The position numbers were made by a program, and so were the translations under genes. A DNA stretch of 32,516 nt from IMG/VR virus record IMGVR_UViG_3300042114_000046, positions 1 to 32,516 of that record. One strand, written 5' to 3'. Below the pieces are notes generated by a model. It ran no database searches and had not been told where the DNA came from. It was given only the letters and a program-made list of their open reading frames with translations. Origin of the DNA: a virus. Below, piece after piece: positions 1-6,257 of this stretch; the stretch's first letter is position 1, and each line of letters starts with the position of its first letter.

Positions 1-303
1 TGAGTTTCAATGGTGCGAACAATATATATAGATTGATATTGTTTATTTTGTTTAAATTGTTTAAATTGTTTAAATTGTTTAAATTGTTTAAATTGTTTAA
101 ATTGTTTAATTTGTTTAAATTGTTTAATTTGTTTAAATTGTTTAAATTGTTTAAATTGTTTAAATTGTTTAATTTGTTTATTAAATTCTTATGTTACTGG
201 TACAGAATACTTTATAATTTATTATATATCAACTATTTATACTTTTTTATCTTAAAAAAAACCGTTGTAAGTTACTGAGTTTCAATGGTGCGAACAATAT
301 ATA
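1..303. repeat. 303-bp direct terminal repeat, left copy
   Basis: These bases are identical to 32214-32516. The overlap shows that the sequence closes on itself, either as a circular molecule assembled with redundant ends or as a linear genome with direct terminal repeats. It holds one complete 275-bp unit (1-275) plus the first 28 bases of the next unit. Because the overlap lies inside an internally repetitive locus, the real number of 275-bp units may have collapsed in assembly. Confidence 0.9.
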
Positions 304-415
304 TAGATTGATATTGTTTATTTTGTTTAAATTGTTTAAATTGTTTAAATTGTTTAAATTGTTTAAATTGTTTAAATTGTTTAATTTGTTTAAATTGTTT
401 AAATTGTTTAATTTG
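1..415. repeat. 275-bp unit with 9-bp (TTTAAATTG) arrays, left side
   Basis: The first unit (1-275) has a head (1-50), fourteen 9-bp repeats (51-176; TTTAAATTG with TTTAATTTG variants) and a 99-bp tail (177-275). A second head starts at 276 and carries ten repeats (326-415), then stops exactly at the polymerase stop codon (416). Iteron-like arrays beside a polymerase gene suggest a replication origin or a binding site for a replication or partition protein, but this is inference. The region can be read as a Lys-Leu-Phe-repeat peptide starting from TTG. I regard that as a by-product of the 9-bp period. Confidence 0.85.
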
Positions 416-1663
416 TTATTTACTGTATGTTTTGTTTATTGCTTGTTTATTATTCATTCTTGTTTTTCTTTTTTCTATTAATTTATTTACTGATTTTATT
501 TCACTACACTCTTTAAACTTTAAATTAGGTATAATACCATATTTATTGTGGAAAATTGTTGTCAATGTTGATTTTACTGTTTTTACTTCATGTTCACTAA
601 CATAAACTGCATCGTGTGCGGAAAGGTAATCTCCTTCAAATAGGTTATTAAATTCACTGATAAATACATTCGATTCTAGTTCTTGAAGTTTACAAGATAA
701 TTCTTTAAAATCATCTTTTTTATATTTTTCTACAAATGAATAAATTGAAGGGAATATCTCTTTAAAAACTTTTCTGGTTTTACTTCTATATCTTGTTTCA
801 TTTCCTTTATCATTTTTTTCAGATGAAAAAAACATTTGTAATAATGTTAATTTAATGTCTAATTTAGTTACTTCATTATCTTTTAAAATTCTTCTGTATT
901 CTCCTAAAAAATAGTCGTATAATTCACCTTTAATACAAAGTTGTTTATATAAATCAGCATCTTTATTATCGAAGATAGTATTATCTTCATTATTAATTAA
1001 TATACATAAAAAGAATGGTTGTGAATTTGAACAATCAATTTCCCACAATCTATTATTGTTTATTAATACATAATATCTAAAATTAGACATCATTTCATTA
1101 AAAGGGTGATATACTCTACCTGTTTTACTGTTAGCTATGTTTTCCATTTTTACCTGTTTATTTATTATCTTATTAATATGTGAACTTATATTTCCAAATG
1201 ATTCTCCATAAAATTTCTGCAATTTTACACTATTTAATATTTCTACTATTCTTTGATCTACTGTTATTTTGTTTTCATATACATCTAAAATACGTTCTTT
1301 TATTTCTTTACTAACAACATCATTTCTTAAATCTTTACTTATATAAAAATCAGATATTTCTATTTCTATTAAGTCGGTTGTTGTAATATTAAATGTATCA
1401 ATTCTATATCCTAATGCACTTTTTTTGACAATATAACTTCCATTACATCTTATTATTTTATTTTCCAATAAAAAGTCAAGATATATTTCATAATTGCGTT
1501 TATATTGTTGTAAAAATTTAGAATACAAAGATACAAATCCAAATTCATTTATCTTAGGAAAATGGTTTATTAAGTGTAATATAAAATAAAGGTATTCTTT
1601 ATCTAATTTTGTATCAATTACTTCTATTAATTGATGTGCAGTTTTGTTTAATTGAATTTTCAT
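416..1663 (-). CDS. Divergent family-A-like DNA polymerase (TV-Pol-like)
   Basis: This 415-residue protein is the only candidate replication enzyme. Residues about 30-90 look like a winged-helix domain. The C-terminal half shows the spaced motifs of the superfamily-A polymerase fold: a Gly-Arg pair (182-183), a motif-A-like segment DCSNSQP (210-216), a Lys-containing helix (about 271-280, KLTLLQMFFS) where motif B is expected, and a motif-C-like SAHDAVYV (348-355) with the His-Asp pair. This combination, with a much-reduced core, resembles the TV-Pol family described from mobile elements and some DNA viruses, for which combined primase and polymerase activity has been proposed. No 3'-5' exonuclease domain is visible. 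The gene is transcribed away from the late block, behind a promoter-like motif and a structured leader, and its stop codon abuts the 9-bp repeat array. Assignment is from motifs only. Confidence 0.6.
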   Translation of the reverse strand: MKIQLNKTAHQLIEVIDTKLDKEYLYFILHLINHFPKINEFGFVSLYSKFLQQYKRNYEIYLDFLLENKIIRCNGSYIVKKSALGYRIDTFNITTTDLIEIEISDFYISKDLRNDVVSKEIKERILDVYENKITVDQRIVEILNSVKLQKFYGESFGNISSHINKIINKQVKMENIANSKTGRVYHPFNEMMSNFRYYVLINNNRLWEIDCSNSQPFFLCILINNEDNTIFDNKDADLYKQLCIKGELYDYFLGEYRRILKDNEVTKLDIKLTLLQMFFSSEKNDKGNETRYRSKTRKVFKEIFPSIYSFVEKYKKDDFKELSCKLQELESNVFISEFNNLFEGDYLSAHDAVYVSEHEVKTVKSTLTTIFHNKYGIIPNLKFKECSEIKSVNKLIEKRKTRMNNKQAINKTYSK

Positions 1664-1689
1664 AATTTGTCTTTATTTTTTATATATTT

Positions 1690-1760
1690 AAATGTCTTTT
1701 TAGTGTAACAGGTGGGGTGACTAGCTACTTTCACCCCATAAAGACATTTGGATAACCTGT
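1690..1760 (-). promoter_or_regulatory. Pseudoknot-like structured leader of the polymerase gene
   Basis: Three perfect inverted pairs occur. AAATGTCTTT (1690-1699) pairs with AAAGACATTT (1740-1749). GGGGTGA (1714-1720) pairs with TCACCCC (1731-1737). ACAGGT (1708-1713) pairs with ACCTGT (1755-1760). The first and third pairs cross, so together they define a pseudoknot enclosing a GC-rich hairpin, which is striking in such AT-rich DNA. In the minus-strand transcript this would form the 5' leader, ending about 27 bases before the polymerase ATG. A role in translational or copy-number control of the polymerase is inference. Confidence 0.5.
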
Positions 1761-1778
1761 ATATTATATATACTTTTT
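1761..1778 (-). promoter_or_regulatory. Phage promoter-like motif upstream of polymerase
   Basis: Read on the minus strand this is AAAAAGTATATATAATAT, the same sequence found on the plus strand at 3430, 8570 and 19662. It contains TATAAT. Transcription starting six to eight bases further on would place the 5' end close to the ACAGGT strand of the pseudoknot leader. This is the only copy found on the minus strand. Confidence 0.5.
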
Positions 1779-2021
1779 ACAGTATTTTTAATTTTGTACC
1801 GTATCCGACTTTCACATCTAAATACGGCTAAAAGAATGAACGACTTTTATTATATATTTATTTATTTGTAAAGTTTAGCGTTTTTAACAAAGTTTAACAT
1901 ATTATTCCCCTAATTTATATTCATTCTAAATAAGTGGTGAAACCTACATTGCATATAAAAAAGAAGATATTTTCTTATCGTTCATTGTAACCAGTTATAA
2001 TTAAAATAATTCCAAAAATAT

Positions 2022-2052
2022 TTTGTTTTATTCAAATTTTTTATTATATTTG
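2022..2052 (+). promoter_or_regulatory. Canonical Bacteroidota-type promoter
   Basis: TTTG (2022-2025) is followed after 19 bases by TATATTTG (2045-2052). This matches the Bacteroidota primary-sigma consensus (TTTG, 19-21 bases, TAnnTTTG) exactly. It points rightward toward the gene at 2315 and precedes the first control-module copy. It is the best single-site evidence for the host group. Confidence 0.55.
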
Positions 2053-2064
2053 CGTATATAATAT

Positions 2065-2131
2065 ACCATTTTTAATAAAAGTACCTTAAAGCAACATATA
2101 ATCATCTATAATAAAAAAACGATAATATTTT
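2065..2131 (+). repeat. Control module copy A (67 bp)
   Basis: These 67 bases are identical to 2222-2288, forming a direct repeat 157 bp apart. The core includes CCTTAAAGCAACATATAATC and a following run ending in ACGATAAT. A third, inverted copy lies at 30692-30806. Presence upstream of two separate operons and nowhere inside genes points to a promoter, operator or leader element. Confidence 0.8.
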
Positions 2132-2167
2132 TTAAATAATTGTTATACTTTGTTTCAAAAACACGAA

Positions 2168-2288
2168 TAAACACCGTTTTTAACGCAATACAGGCACTTT
2201 TATATATTTTGTTATATAATTACCATTTTTAATAAAAGTACCTTAAAGCAACATATAATCATCTATAATAAAAAAACGATAATATTTT
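2168..2288 (+). promoter_or_regulatory. Control module copy B (about 120 bp)
   Basis: This is the longer copy of the module. Its first half (AAACACCGTTTTTAAC onward) and second half both match the inverted copy C at 30692-30806, with only a handful of substitutions and one 2-base indel. Its second half (2222-2288) is identical to copy A. It ends 26 bases before the ATG of the gene at 2315, so it covers the expected promoter and leader of that operon. Confidence 0.65.
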
Positions 2289-2314
2289 AAAATATATAAA
2301 TAAAAAGAAACAGT

Positions 2315-2548
2315 ATGAATGAGACTATTTTACTAAGCCAAGAAAAAATGATATTACTATCATCATTCATTAATGATGAATCCAAATTATTGAAATATTT
2401 TAGAAATAGTAGAATTAATTTCTCTTACTTTTCAACAGTTAATGAATTGAGAAAAGAGATATATAAAAAAACAGATGAAATATATAAAGATAATACATCT
2501 AATATTAAGATGATAAAAAAAATAAACAAACAAAATGTTAAACTTTAA
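2315..2548 (+). CDS. Small hypothetical protein, first gene of the rightward early-type operon
   Basis: This is a 77-residue, Lys/Ile/Asn-rich, largely helical-looking protein with no recognised domain and no membrane segment. ATG at 2315 follows an A-rich leader (AAAAAGAAACAGT), typical of Bacteroidota initiation without Shine-Dalgarno pairing. It directly follows control module B. Its 3' end overlaps the next gene by 14 bases, which indicates translational coupling and supports it as a real gene. Function unknown. Confidence 0.6.
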   Translation: MNETILLSQEKMILLSSFINDESKLLKYFRNSRINFSYFSTVNELRKEIYKKTDEIYKDNTSNIKMIKKINKQNVKL

Positions 2549-2990
2549 TGATTATGAAGAAATCGGAAGATCAAAATTTAATAAAGTCTATTTAGCAAAC
2601 TATCCAGAAGCTAAAATATTTTTTATAAAAAATCCAATGTCAATATATGACGCATTAATATTTCAAGATAACGTATTATATATAACAGAAATTAAGAATC
2701 GTGATTATAAGTATATAAATTATTCAGATATGCTACTCGAATGGGATAAATATCAGAATTTATTATTAGAAAAAATACAATTACAAAAAAAGATAGATAA
2801 ATATGAAATAAAAATACTTCATGTTCATACTTATAATAATTCAGAACAAATTAAATATTCTATCTTAGATGAAAACTATACAATAGATGATTTCAAACAA
2901 GAGTATCAGCAGCGTTCACAGGTACTTAATAATGGAAAAAAATTAAAATACTTAAAATACATAACAGAAAATATAATTAAAAATAAATAA
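2535..2990 (+). CDS. Putative PD-(D/E)XK nuclease-like protein
   Basis: This 151-residue protein shows a plausible PD-(D/E)XK active site: Asp39 in SIYDALIF, then ITEIKNRD with Glu52 and Lys54, and a following LLEWDKY (about 68-73) where family members carry supporting residues. Strand-strand-helix order around these positions fits the fold. Such proteins cleave or process DNA, and phage members serve in recombination, host DNA breakdown or defence escape. Which one applies here cannot be told. It starts inside the preceding gene and sits in the operon behind control module B, as the plus-strand counterpart of the resolvase-like nuclease behind module C. Confidence 0.5.
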   Translation: MLNFNDYEEIGRSKFNKVYLANYPEAKIFFIKNPMSIYDALIFQDNVLYITEIKNRDYKYINYSDMLLEWDKYQNLLLEKIQLQKKIDKYEIKILHVHTYNNSEQIKYSILDENYTIDDFKQEYQQRSQVLNNGKKLKYLKYITENIIKNK

Positions 2991-2995
2991 AAATT

Positions 2996-3325
2996 ATGGC
3001 AAAGAAAAAAGAAATAAAAGAACCCATTGTTCAAGATATATATGAAGAAGTTACTAAGGTAGAAGAAGAACCTCAAGAATATCTTGCATATATTACATTA
3101 GTACCAAAAATTATCCACAAAGATTTTTTTGTAATTATTGATAAAGTAATTGAACAAAACCCACATATCAAATTCACAATTGATTATGATGACATAGATG
3201 TTCCTTATAAACAACATCTTTTTAATAGAAGTAAAATATCTTACGCTATTATAGACTATAATCCACAGATAAAAGTATTTAATAATCCTACTATAAAATT
3301 TATATACTGTTTTTACTATCGTTAA
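2996..3325 (+). CDS. Hypothetical protein with charged N-terminus
   Basis: This is a 109-residue protein. The first 30 residues are strongly charged (Lys-rich, then Glu-rich), and the rest alternates hydrophobic and polar residues as in a small alpha/beta domain. The start at ATGGCAAAG follows ATAAAAATT, a leader context repeated before many genes here. It follows the nuclease gene by five bases, so it is probably in the same operon. No family recognised. The antisense frame over the same bases is open but has no supporting signals. Confidence 0.6.
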   Translation: MAKKKEIKEPIVQDIYEEVTKVEEEPQEYLAYITLVPKIIHKDFFVIIDKVIEQNPHIKFTIDYDDIDVPYKQHLFNRSKISYAIIDYNPQIKVFNNPTIKFIYCFYYR

Positions 3326-3332
3326 GATTTTT

Positions 3333-3403
3333 ACTGACATAGTTTAATAGTAAACAGGTTGATTTATAATTATCAAATGATAGTTCGATTCTATCCGATA
3401 GCT
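3333..3403 (+). tRNA. Possible degenerate tRNA-Ile(UAU)-like element
   Basis: A T-arm of canonical form (GATAG-TTCGATT-CTATC, 3379-3395) is preceded by a D-arm-like TA-GTTT-AATAGT-AAAC (3340-3355) and an anticodon-arm-like GTTGA-TTTATAA-TTATC (3358-3374) with anticodon TAT (3365-3367), which would read ATA. Weak points are an acceptor stem with only three Watson-Crick pairs and one wobble, one mismatch in the anticodon stem, and no encoded CCA. ATA is very common in these genes, so such a tRNA would make sense. It could equally be a decayed tRNA or a chance fold. Confidence 0.3.
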
Positions 3404-3429
3404 CATTCGTTTTTATTTGTATATAATAT

Positions 3430-3448
3430 AAAAAGTATATATAATATA
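3430..3448 (+). promoter_or_regulatory. Phage promoter-like motif upstream of small terminase
   Basis: AAAAAGTATATATAATATA lies 26 bases before the ATG of the small terminase gene, the first gene of the late block. A similar TGTATATAATATA (3419-3430) directly precedes it, making a double element. The same motif occurs at 8570 and 19662 and, inverted, at 1761. Likely the main late promoter, by inference. Confidence 0.5.
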
Positions 3449-3474
3449 AATGAATACATAAAAATAAAAAAAAT

Positions 3475-3891
3475 ATGAAGAAATACGTTACGGCTCAATT
3501 AGATATATTAGATAAGATAATCGATGAGGTTGGCAATGAAAAGATTGTAGAGTCTTGTAAAAAAAACGGTATTACTCCAAAGACTTTTTATATTTGGTTA
3601 GAAGATAATATCAAATATAAAAGAAGATATGAAGCTGCTAAATATCAGTCTATAGATGAATATAATAAAGAATTGGTAGAAGAAGCAAAAGGATGTCTTC
3701 TTGATAAAGTAAGGGAAGGTAATTTTCCCGCTGTAAAATTTGCATTAGAACAAGGTAAACTTATCGAAGATGCTAAAATAGTTCTTATAAGAAAAATAGC
3801 AGATAATATTTTAAATATATTACCAAAACTATCAGGAAAAGATGTTGACAGGTTAATAGATATGTTTCATACAATTGATAAAAATGGTTAA
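3475..3891 (+). CDS. Phage terminase small subunit-like protein
   Basis: This 138-residue protein would recognise phage DNA and present it to the large terminase. Residues about 15-45 form a helix-turn-helix-like segment (IVESCKKNGITPKTFYIWLE), the usual N-terminal DNA-binding element of small terminases. The remainder is helical with a Lys/Glu-rich middle (about 60-100, including FPAVKFALEQGK, a segment pattern common in these proteins) suited to oligomerisation. It opens the late block, and only the endolysin gene separates it from the large terminase gene. Identification rests on the HTH, size and position. Confidence 0.65.
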   Translation: MKKYVTAQLDILDKIIDEVGNEKIVESCKKNGITPKTFYIWLEDNIKYKRRYEAAKYQSIDEYNKELVEEAKGCLLDKVREGNFPAVKFALEQGKLIEDAKIVLIRKIADNILNILPKLSGKDVDRLIDMFHTIDKNG

Positions 3892-4276
3892 ACTAATATC
3901 ATATATAATATTTTTAATACTAATACAAACACAAAATACATTATATATAAGAAAAGAAACAAATAACATAAATATCAACAGAATTTCAGTAACCAATTAT
4001 CTAAATGCACCTTACTTATATGGTGGAAATGATTTAAATGGTATTGACTGTTCAGGATTAATATGTTACATATATAAAGAAAAATTTAATACAAAAATAC
4101 CAAGAACATCTTATTTAATATCAAAATATGGAATTATATCCGATAATAAAATATATGATATATTAGTATTTAAAAATCACGTTGCATTACTTTTATCTAA
4201 TAATAAATTTATACACGCAACATCAAAAGGAGTTATAATAGACTCAATAGGTAATAATAATTGGAATTACTATTGA
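3884..4276 (+). CDS. NlpC/P60-type endolysin
   Basis: This cysteine peptidase of the NlpC/P60 fold likely cuts peptidoglycan stem peptides at lysis. A hydrophobic N-terminal stretch (ISYIIFLILIQ) looks like a signal peptide or signal-arrest segment. The core APYLYGGNDLNGIDCSGLI carries the catalytic Cys in the DCSG motif. NHVALLL supplies the catalytic His, and FIHATSKG holds the third polar residue. I chose ATG at 3884 (130 residues) over an in-frame TTG at 3875. With it the gene overlaps the small terminase by eight bases. Placement between the two terminase genes is unusual for a lysis gene, and the holin candidate is far away at 26792. Confidence 0.8.
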   Translation: MVKLISYIIFLILIQTQNTLYIRKETNNININRISVTNYLNAPYLYGGNDLNGIDCSGLICYIYKEKFNTKIPRTSYLISKYGIISDNKIYDILVFKNHVALLLSNNKFIHATSKGVIIDSIGNNNWNYY

Positions 4277-4304
4277 AGGAATAAATATATAAAAACAATA
4301 CATA

Positions 4305-5801
4305 TTGAAAGCAAAAGATAAAGATTATTATTCAGTTGAATCTGATGTATATTATCAATCTCTTAAAACTAAGTTTAACATCTTTGATAAGAAAACTAAG
4401 AAGAATGATTATATATTAAATGATTTTCAAGAATTTGTATCTACCTATTTTCAACATTATACTTTAGATACAAATAATAATGAGATAAAATTAGCTCCAT
4501 TTCATTTGGAATTAATTGAAGAATTAAAAGCTGATAAAGTAGAAATACTTGCAGAGATGTCAAGAGGTCATGCTAAGTCTAGTGTCTTTTCTTTATTTGC
4601 ACCTATATTCTTTATGTTGAGAGGTGATATACATCTTGCTGTTTTAATATCTGCTACAAAAGAATCATCAGTTAAATTATTGATAAATTTACAGGTAGAA
4701 CTTGAAACTAATCAGAAATTAATTAATGATTTTGGTCCATTTATTAAAGTAGGTGATTGGAAAAAAGGTTCTTTCACTATTGAAAAATATGATTGTAAAT
4801 TTGAATGTCTTGGAAAAGGACAGTCGGTTAGAGGTCTTAGATATAAGAATTACCGAATTGACTATTGTATAGTAGATGATATTGATACTGATCAAGACTG
4901 TAGAAATAAAGAAACGATTGAATATCAATATCAATGGTTGATGCAAAATGTATTTAATGCAATGGAAATTACTAAATATAAATTTTTATTCGTAGGTAAT
5001 AGATTTGCAACTAATATGATATTAGGCAAGTTCTCTGAAATACCTGATATAAAACATATAAAGATAAATGCTTTAGATGATAATGGTGAACCTTCTTGGA
5101 AAGGTAGATTTTCTAAAGAAGATTTAAAACGCATTGAACAAAAGATAGGTTCTATCAATTTTTTTAGAGAATATATGAATACTCCTATTAATATAGGTTC
5201 AATATTTAAAGATGAATGGTTTCAATTTAAGCAACCATTATCTTATGATAAGTATGAGTATATAGTAGTATATTTAGACCCTTCTTTCAAAAAAGAAGCA
5301 GATTATAAAGCCGTTTTAACTTTAGGATTTGTAAATAAAGAATATCATATATTAGATATTTATTTAAGAAGACAAACAATGAATAATGTAATTGAATATC
5401 TTTATAATTTAAATGATAAATTATTAAAAGCTCCTTATTCTATGTATTATGAAGCAAATTTTGCTCAGGATTTACACCAAAGAGAATTTAATGAAATAGC
5501 AGATAAAAAGGGATATAAATTACCTATTATACAAGATAAAGATAGGAAAGATAATAAACAAGCAAGAATAGAATCAATGTCTGTAGTATTTGAAAACAGA
5601 GATATATTTATATCAAATTTACTTGAATATTCGAATGATTATAAAGAATTTAAGAACCAAATGTTATCGTTTCCATCTAAAGGAGTAAATGACGATGGCT
5701 CAGATGCACTACAATCAGCATATGTAAAACTTAATTTATTCATTAGAAAGATGAGAAATGATATTATGTATGGTACAGACGATAGACTAATGCACTTTTA
5801 A
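4305..5801 (+). CDS. terL: Terminase large subunit (ATPase-nuclease)
   Basis: This is the DNA-packaging motor. The N-terminal ATPase has a Walker-A-like SRGHAKSS (86-93), a Walker B segment YCIVDDIDTD (187-196) and a coupling-motif-like VGNRF (230-234). The C-terminal RNase-H-like nuclease has VVYLDPSF with Asp325, YYEANF with Glu383, and DDGSDALQ with Asp467, the expected acidic triad. Length (498 residues) is normal. The start is TTG at 4305: an in-frame stop lies 15 bases upstream and the next Met is deep within the ATPase domain. A TTG start may keep motor protein levels low. It lies directly upstream of the gp36-like and portal genes, as in Mu-type head modules. Confidence 0.92.
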   Translation: MKAKDKDYYSVESDVYYQSLKTKFNIFDKKTKKNDYILNDFQEFVSTYFQHYTLDTNNNEIKLAPFHLELIEELKADKVEILAEMSRGHAKSSVFSLFAPIFFMLRGDIHLAVLISATKESSVKLLINLQVELETNQKLINDFGPFIKVGDWKKGSFTIEKYDCKFECLGKGQSVRGLRYKNYRIDYCIVDDIDTDQDCRNKETIEYQYQWLMQNVFNAMEITKYKFLFVGNRFATNMILGKFSEIPDIKHIKINALDDNGEPSWKGRFSKEDLKRIEQKIGSINFFREYMNTPINIGSIFKDEWFQFKQPLSYDKYEYIVVYLDPSFKKEADYKAVLTLGFVNKEYHILDIYLRRQTMNNVIEYLYNLNDKLLKAPYSMYYEANFAQDLHQREFNEIADKKGYKLPIIQDKDRKDNKQARIESMSVVFENRDIFISNLLEYSNDYKEFKNQMLSFPSKGVNDDGSDALQSAYVKLNLFIRKMRNDIMYGTDDRLMHF

Positions 5802-5817
5802 AAAATAAATATAAAAT

Positions 5818-6240
5818 ATGAAATATATCACTAAAACAGAATTATTAACATTAGTAAAAGAAAATATACTTAATGATTTAACCCAAGAAAACAATAATAT
5901 CTTAGATGAATTAGAGTTACTTGCTATGTCAGAAGTAGATGCAATTATTGGAAGTAAATATAATATGACTGAGGTATTTAATAGAAAAGGTGAAAATAGA
6001 AATCCTTTTATTAAAAATTTAGTTATAAATGTTATGCTTTATTATTTACATATGCGTTTAACACCTAACCAAATTCCAGTTATAAGAGAAACATTATATA
6101 AAGAAGCAATAGGATATTTAATGCAAGTAGCTAAAGGAGTTATATCTCCGCCTATTTCACGAAATGAATTACCATTTAATCCAAGAAGTTCTGAGTCTTT
6201 ATATGGATGTGGTACTAAAGTAAATGATAGTATATATTAA
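5818..6240 (+). CDS. Mu gp36-like (DUF1320-type) head-tail connector protein
   Basis: This 140-residue protein has the pattern of the Mu gp36/DUF1320 family: an N-terminal YITKTELLTLV segment, a central AMSEVDAIIGSKYNM helix (about 52-66) and a following helical segment LVINVMLYYLHMRLTP. The family is encoded beside the portal in Mu-like phages and is thought to form part of the head-tail joining region. Placement between large terminase and the DUF935 portal agrees. The C-terminal tail (PFNPRSSESLYGCG) looks unstructured. Confidence 0.65.
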   Translation: MKYITKTELLTLVKENILNDLTQENNNILDELELLAMSEVDAIIGSKYNMTEVFNRKGENRNPFIKNLVINVMLYYLHMRLTPNQIPVIRETLYKEAIGYLMQVAKGVISPPISRNELPFNPRSSESLYGCGTKVNDSIY

Positions 6241-6257
6241 AATAAAATAAAGTAAAT

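Larger units (their letters stand above)
1664..2314. other. 650-bp non-coding control region
   Basis: This is the largest gene-free stretch. It lies between the divergently transcribed polymerase and nuclease operons. It holds the pseudoknot-like leader (1690-1760), a minus-strand promoter-like motif (1761-1778), a small inverted repeat CCGTAT/ATACGG (1799-1804 and 1822-1827), a canonical Bacteroidota promoter (2022-2052), and two direct copies of a control module (2065-2131 and 2222-2288). I see no convincing gene in it. Its position between divergent early operons fits a regulatory and possibly origin-containing region. Confidence 0.7.

Noticed and set aside
33-278. Open frame encoding a Leu-Phe-Lys repeat peptide (also 32246-32491)
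   Set aside because: It exists only because the 9-bp repeat keeps one frame open. It starts at TTG, has no gene-like end, and is a repeat by-product.
276-415. CRISPR-like array
   Set aside because: Repeats are 9 bp with no spacers, so the structure is a simple tandem array, not CRISPR. No cas genes are present.
1711-1750. Resemblance of GGGGTGACTAGCTACTTTCACCCC to a preQ1-I riboswitch (CTAGCTAC shared)
   Set aside because: On the plus strand there is no matching pseudoknot partner (no CTAA-type tail) and no gene within 500 bases downstream. The minus-strand leader interpretation explains the pairings better.
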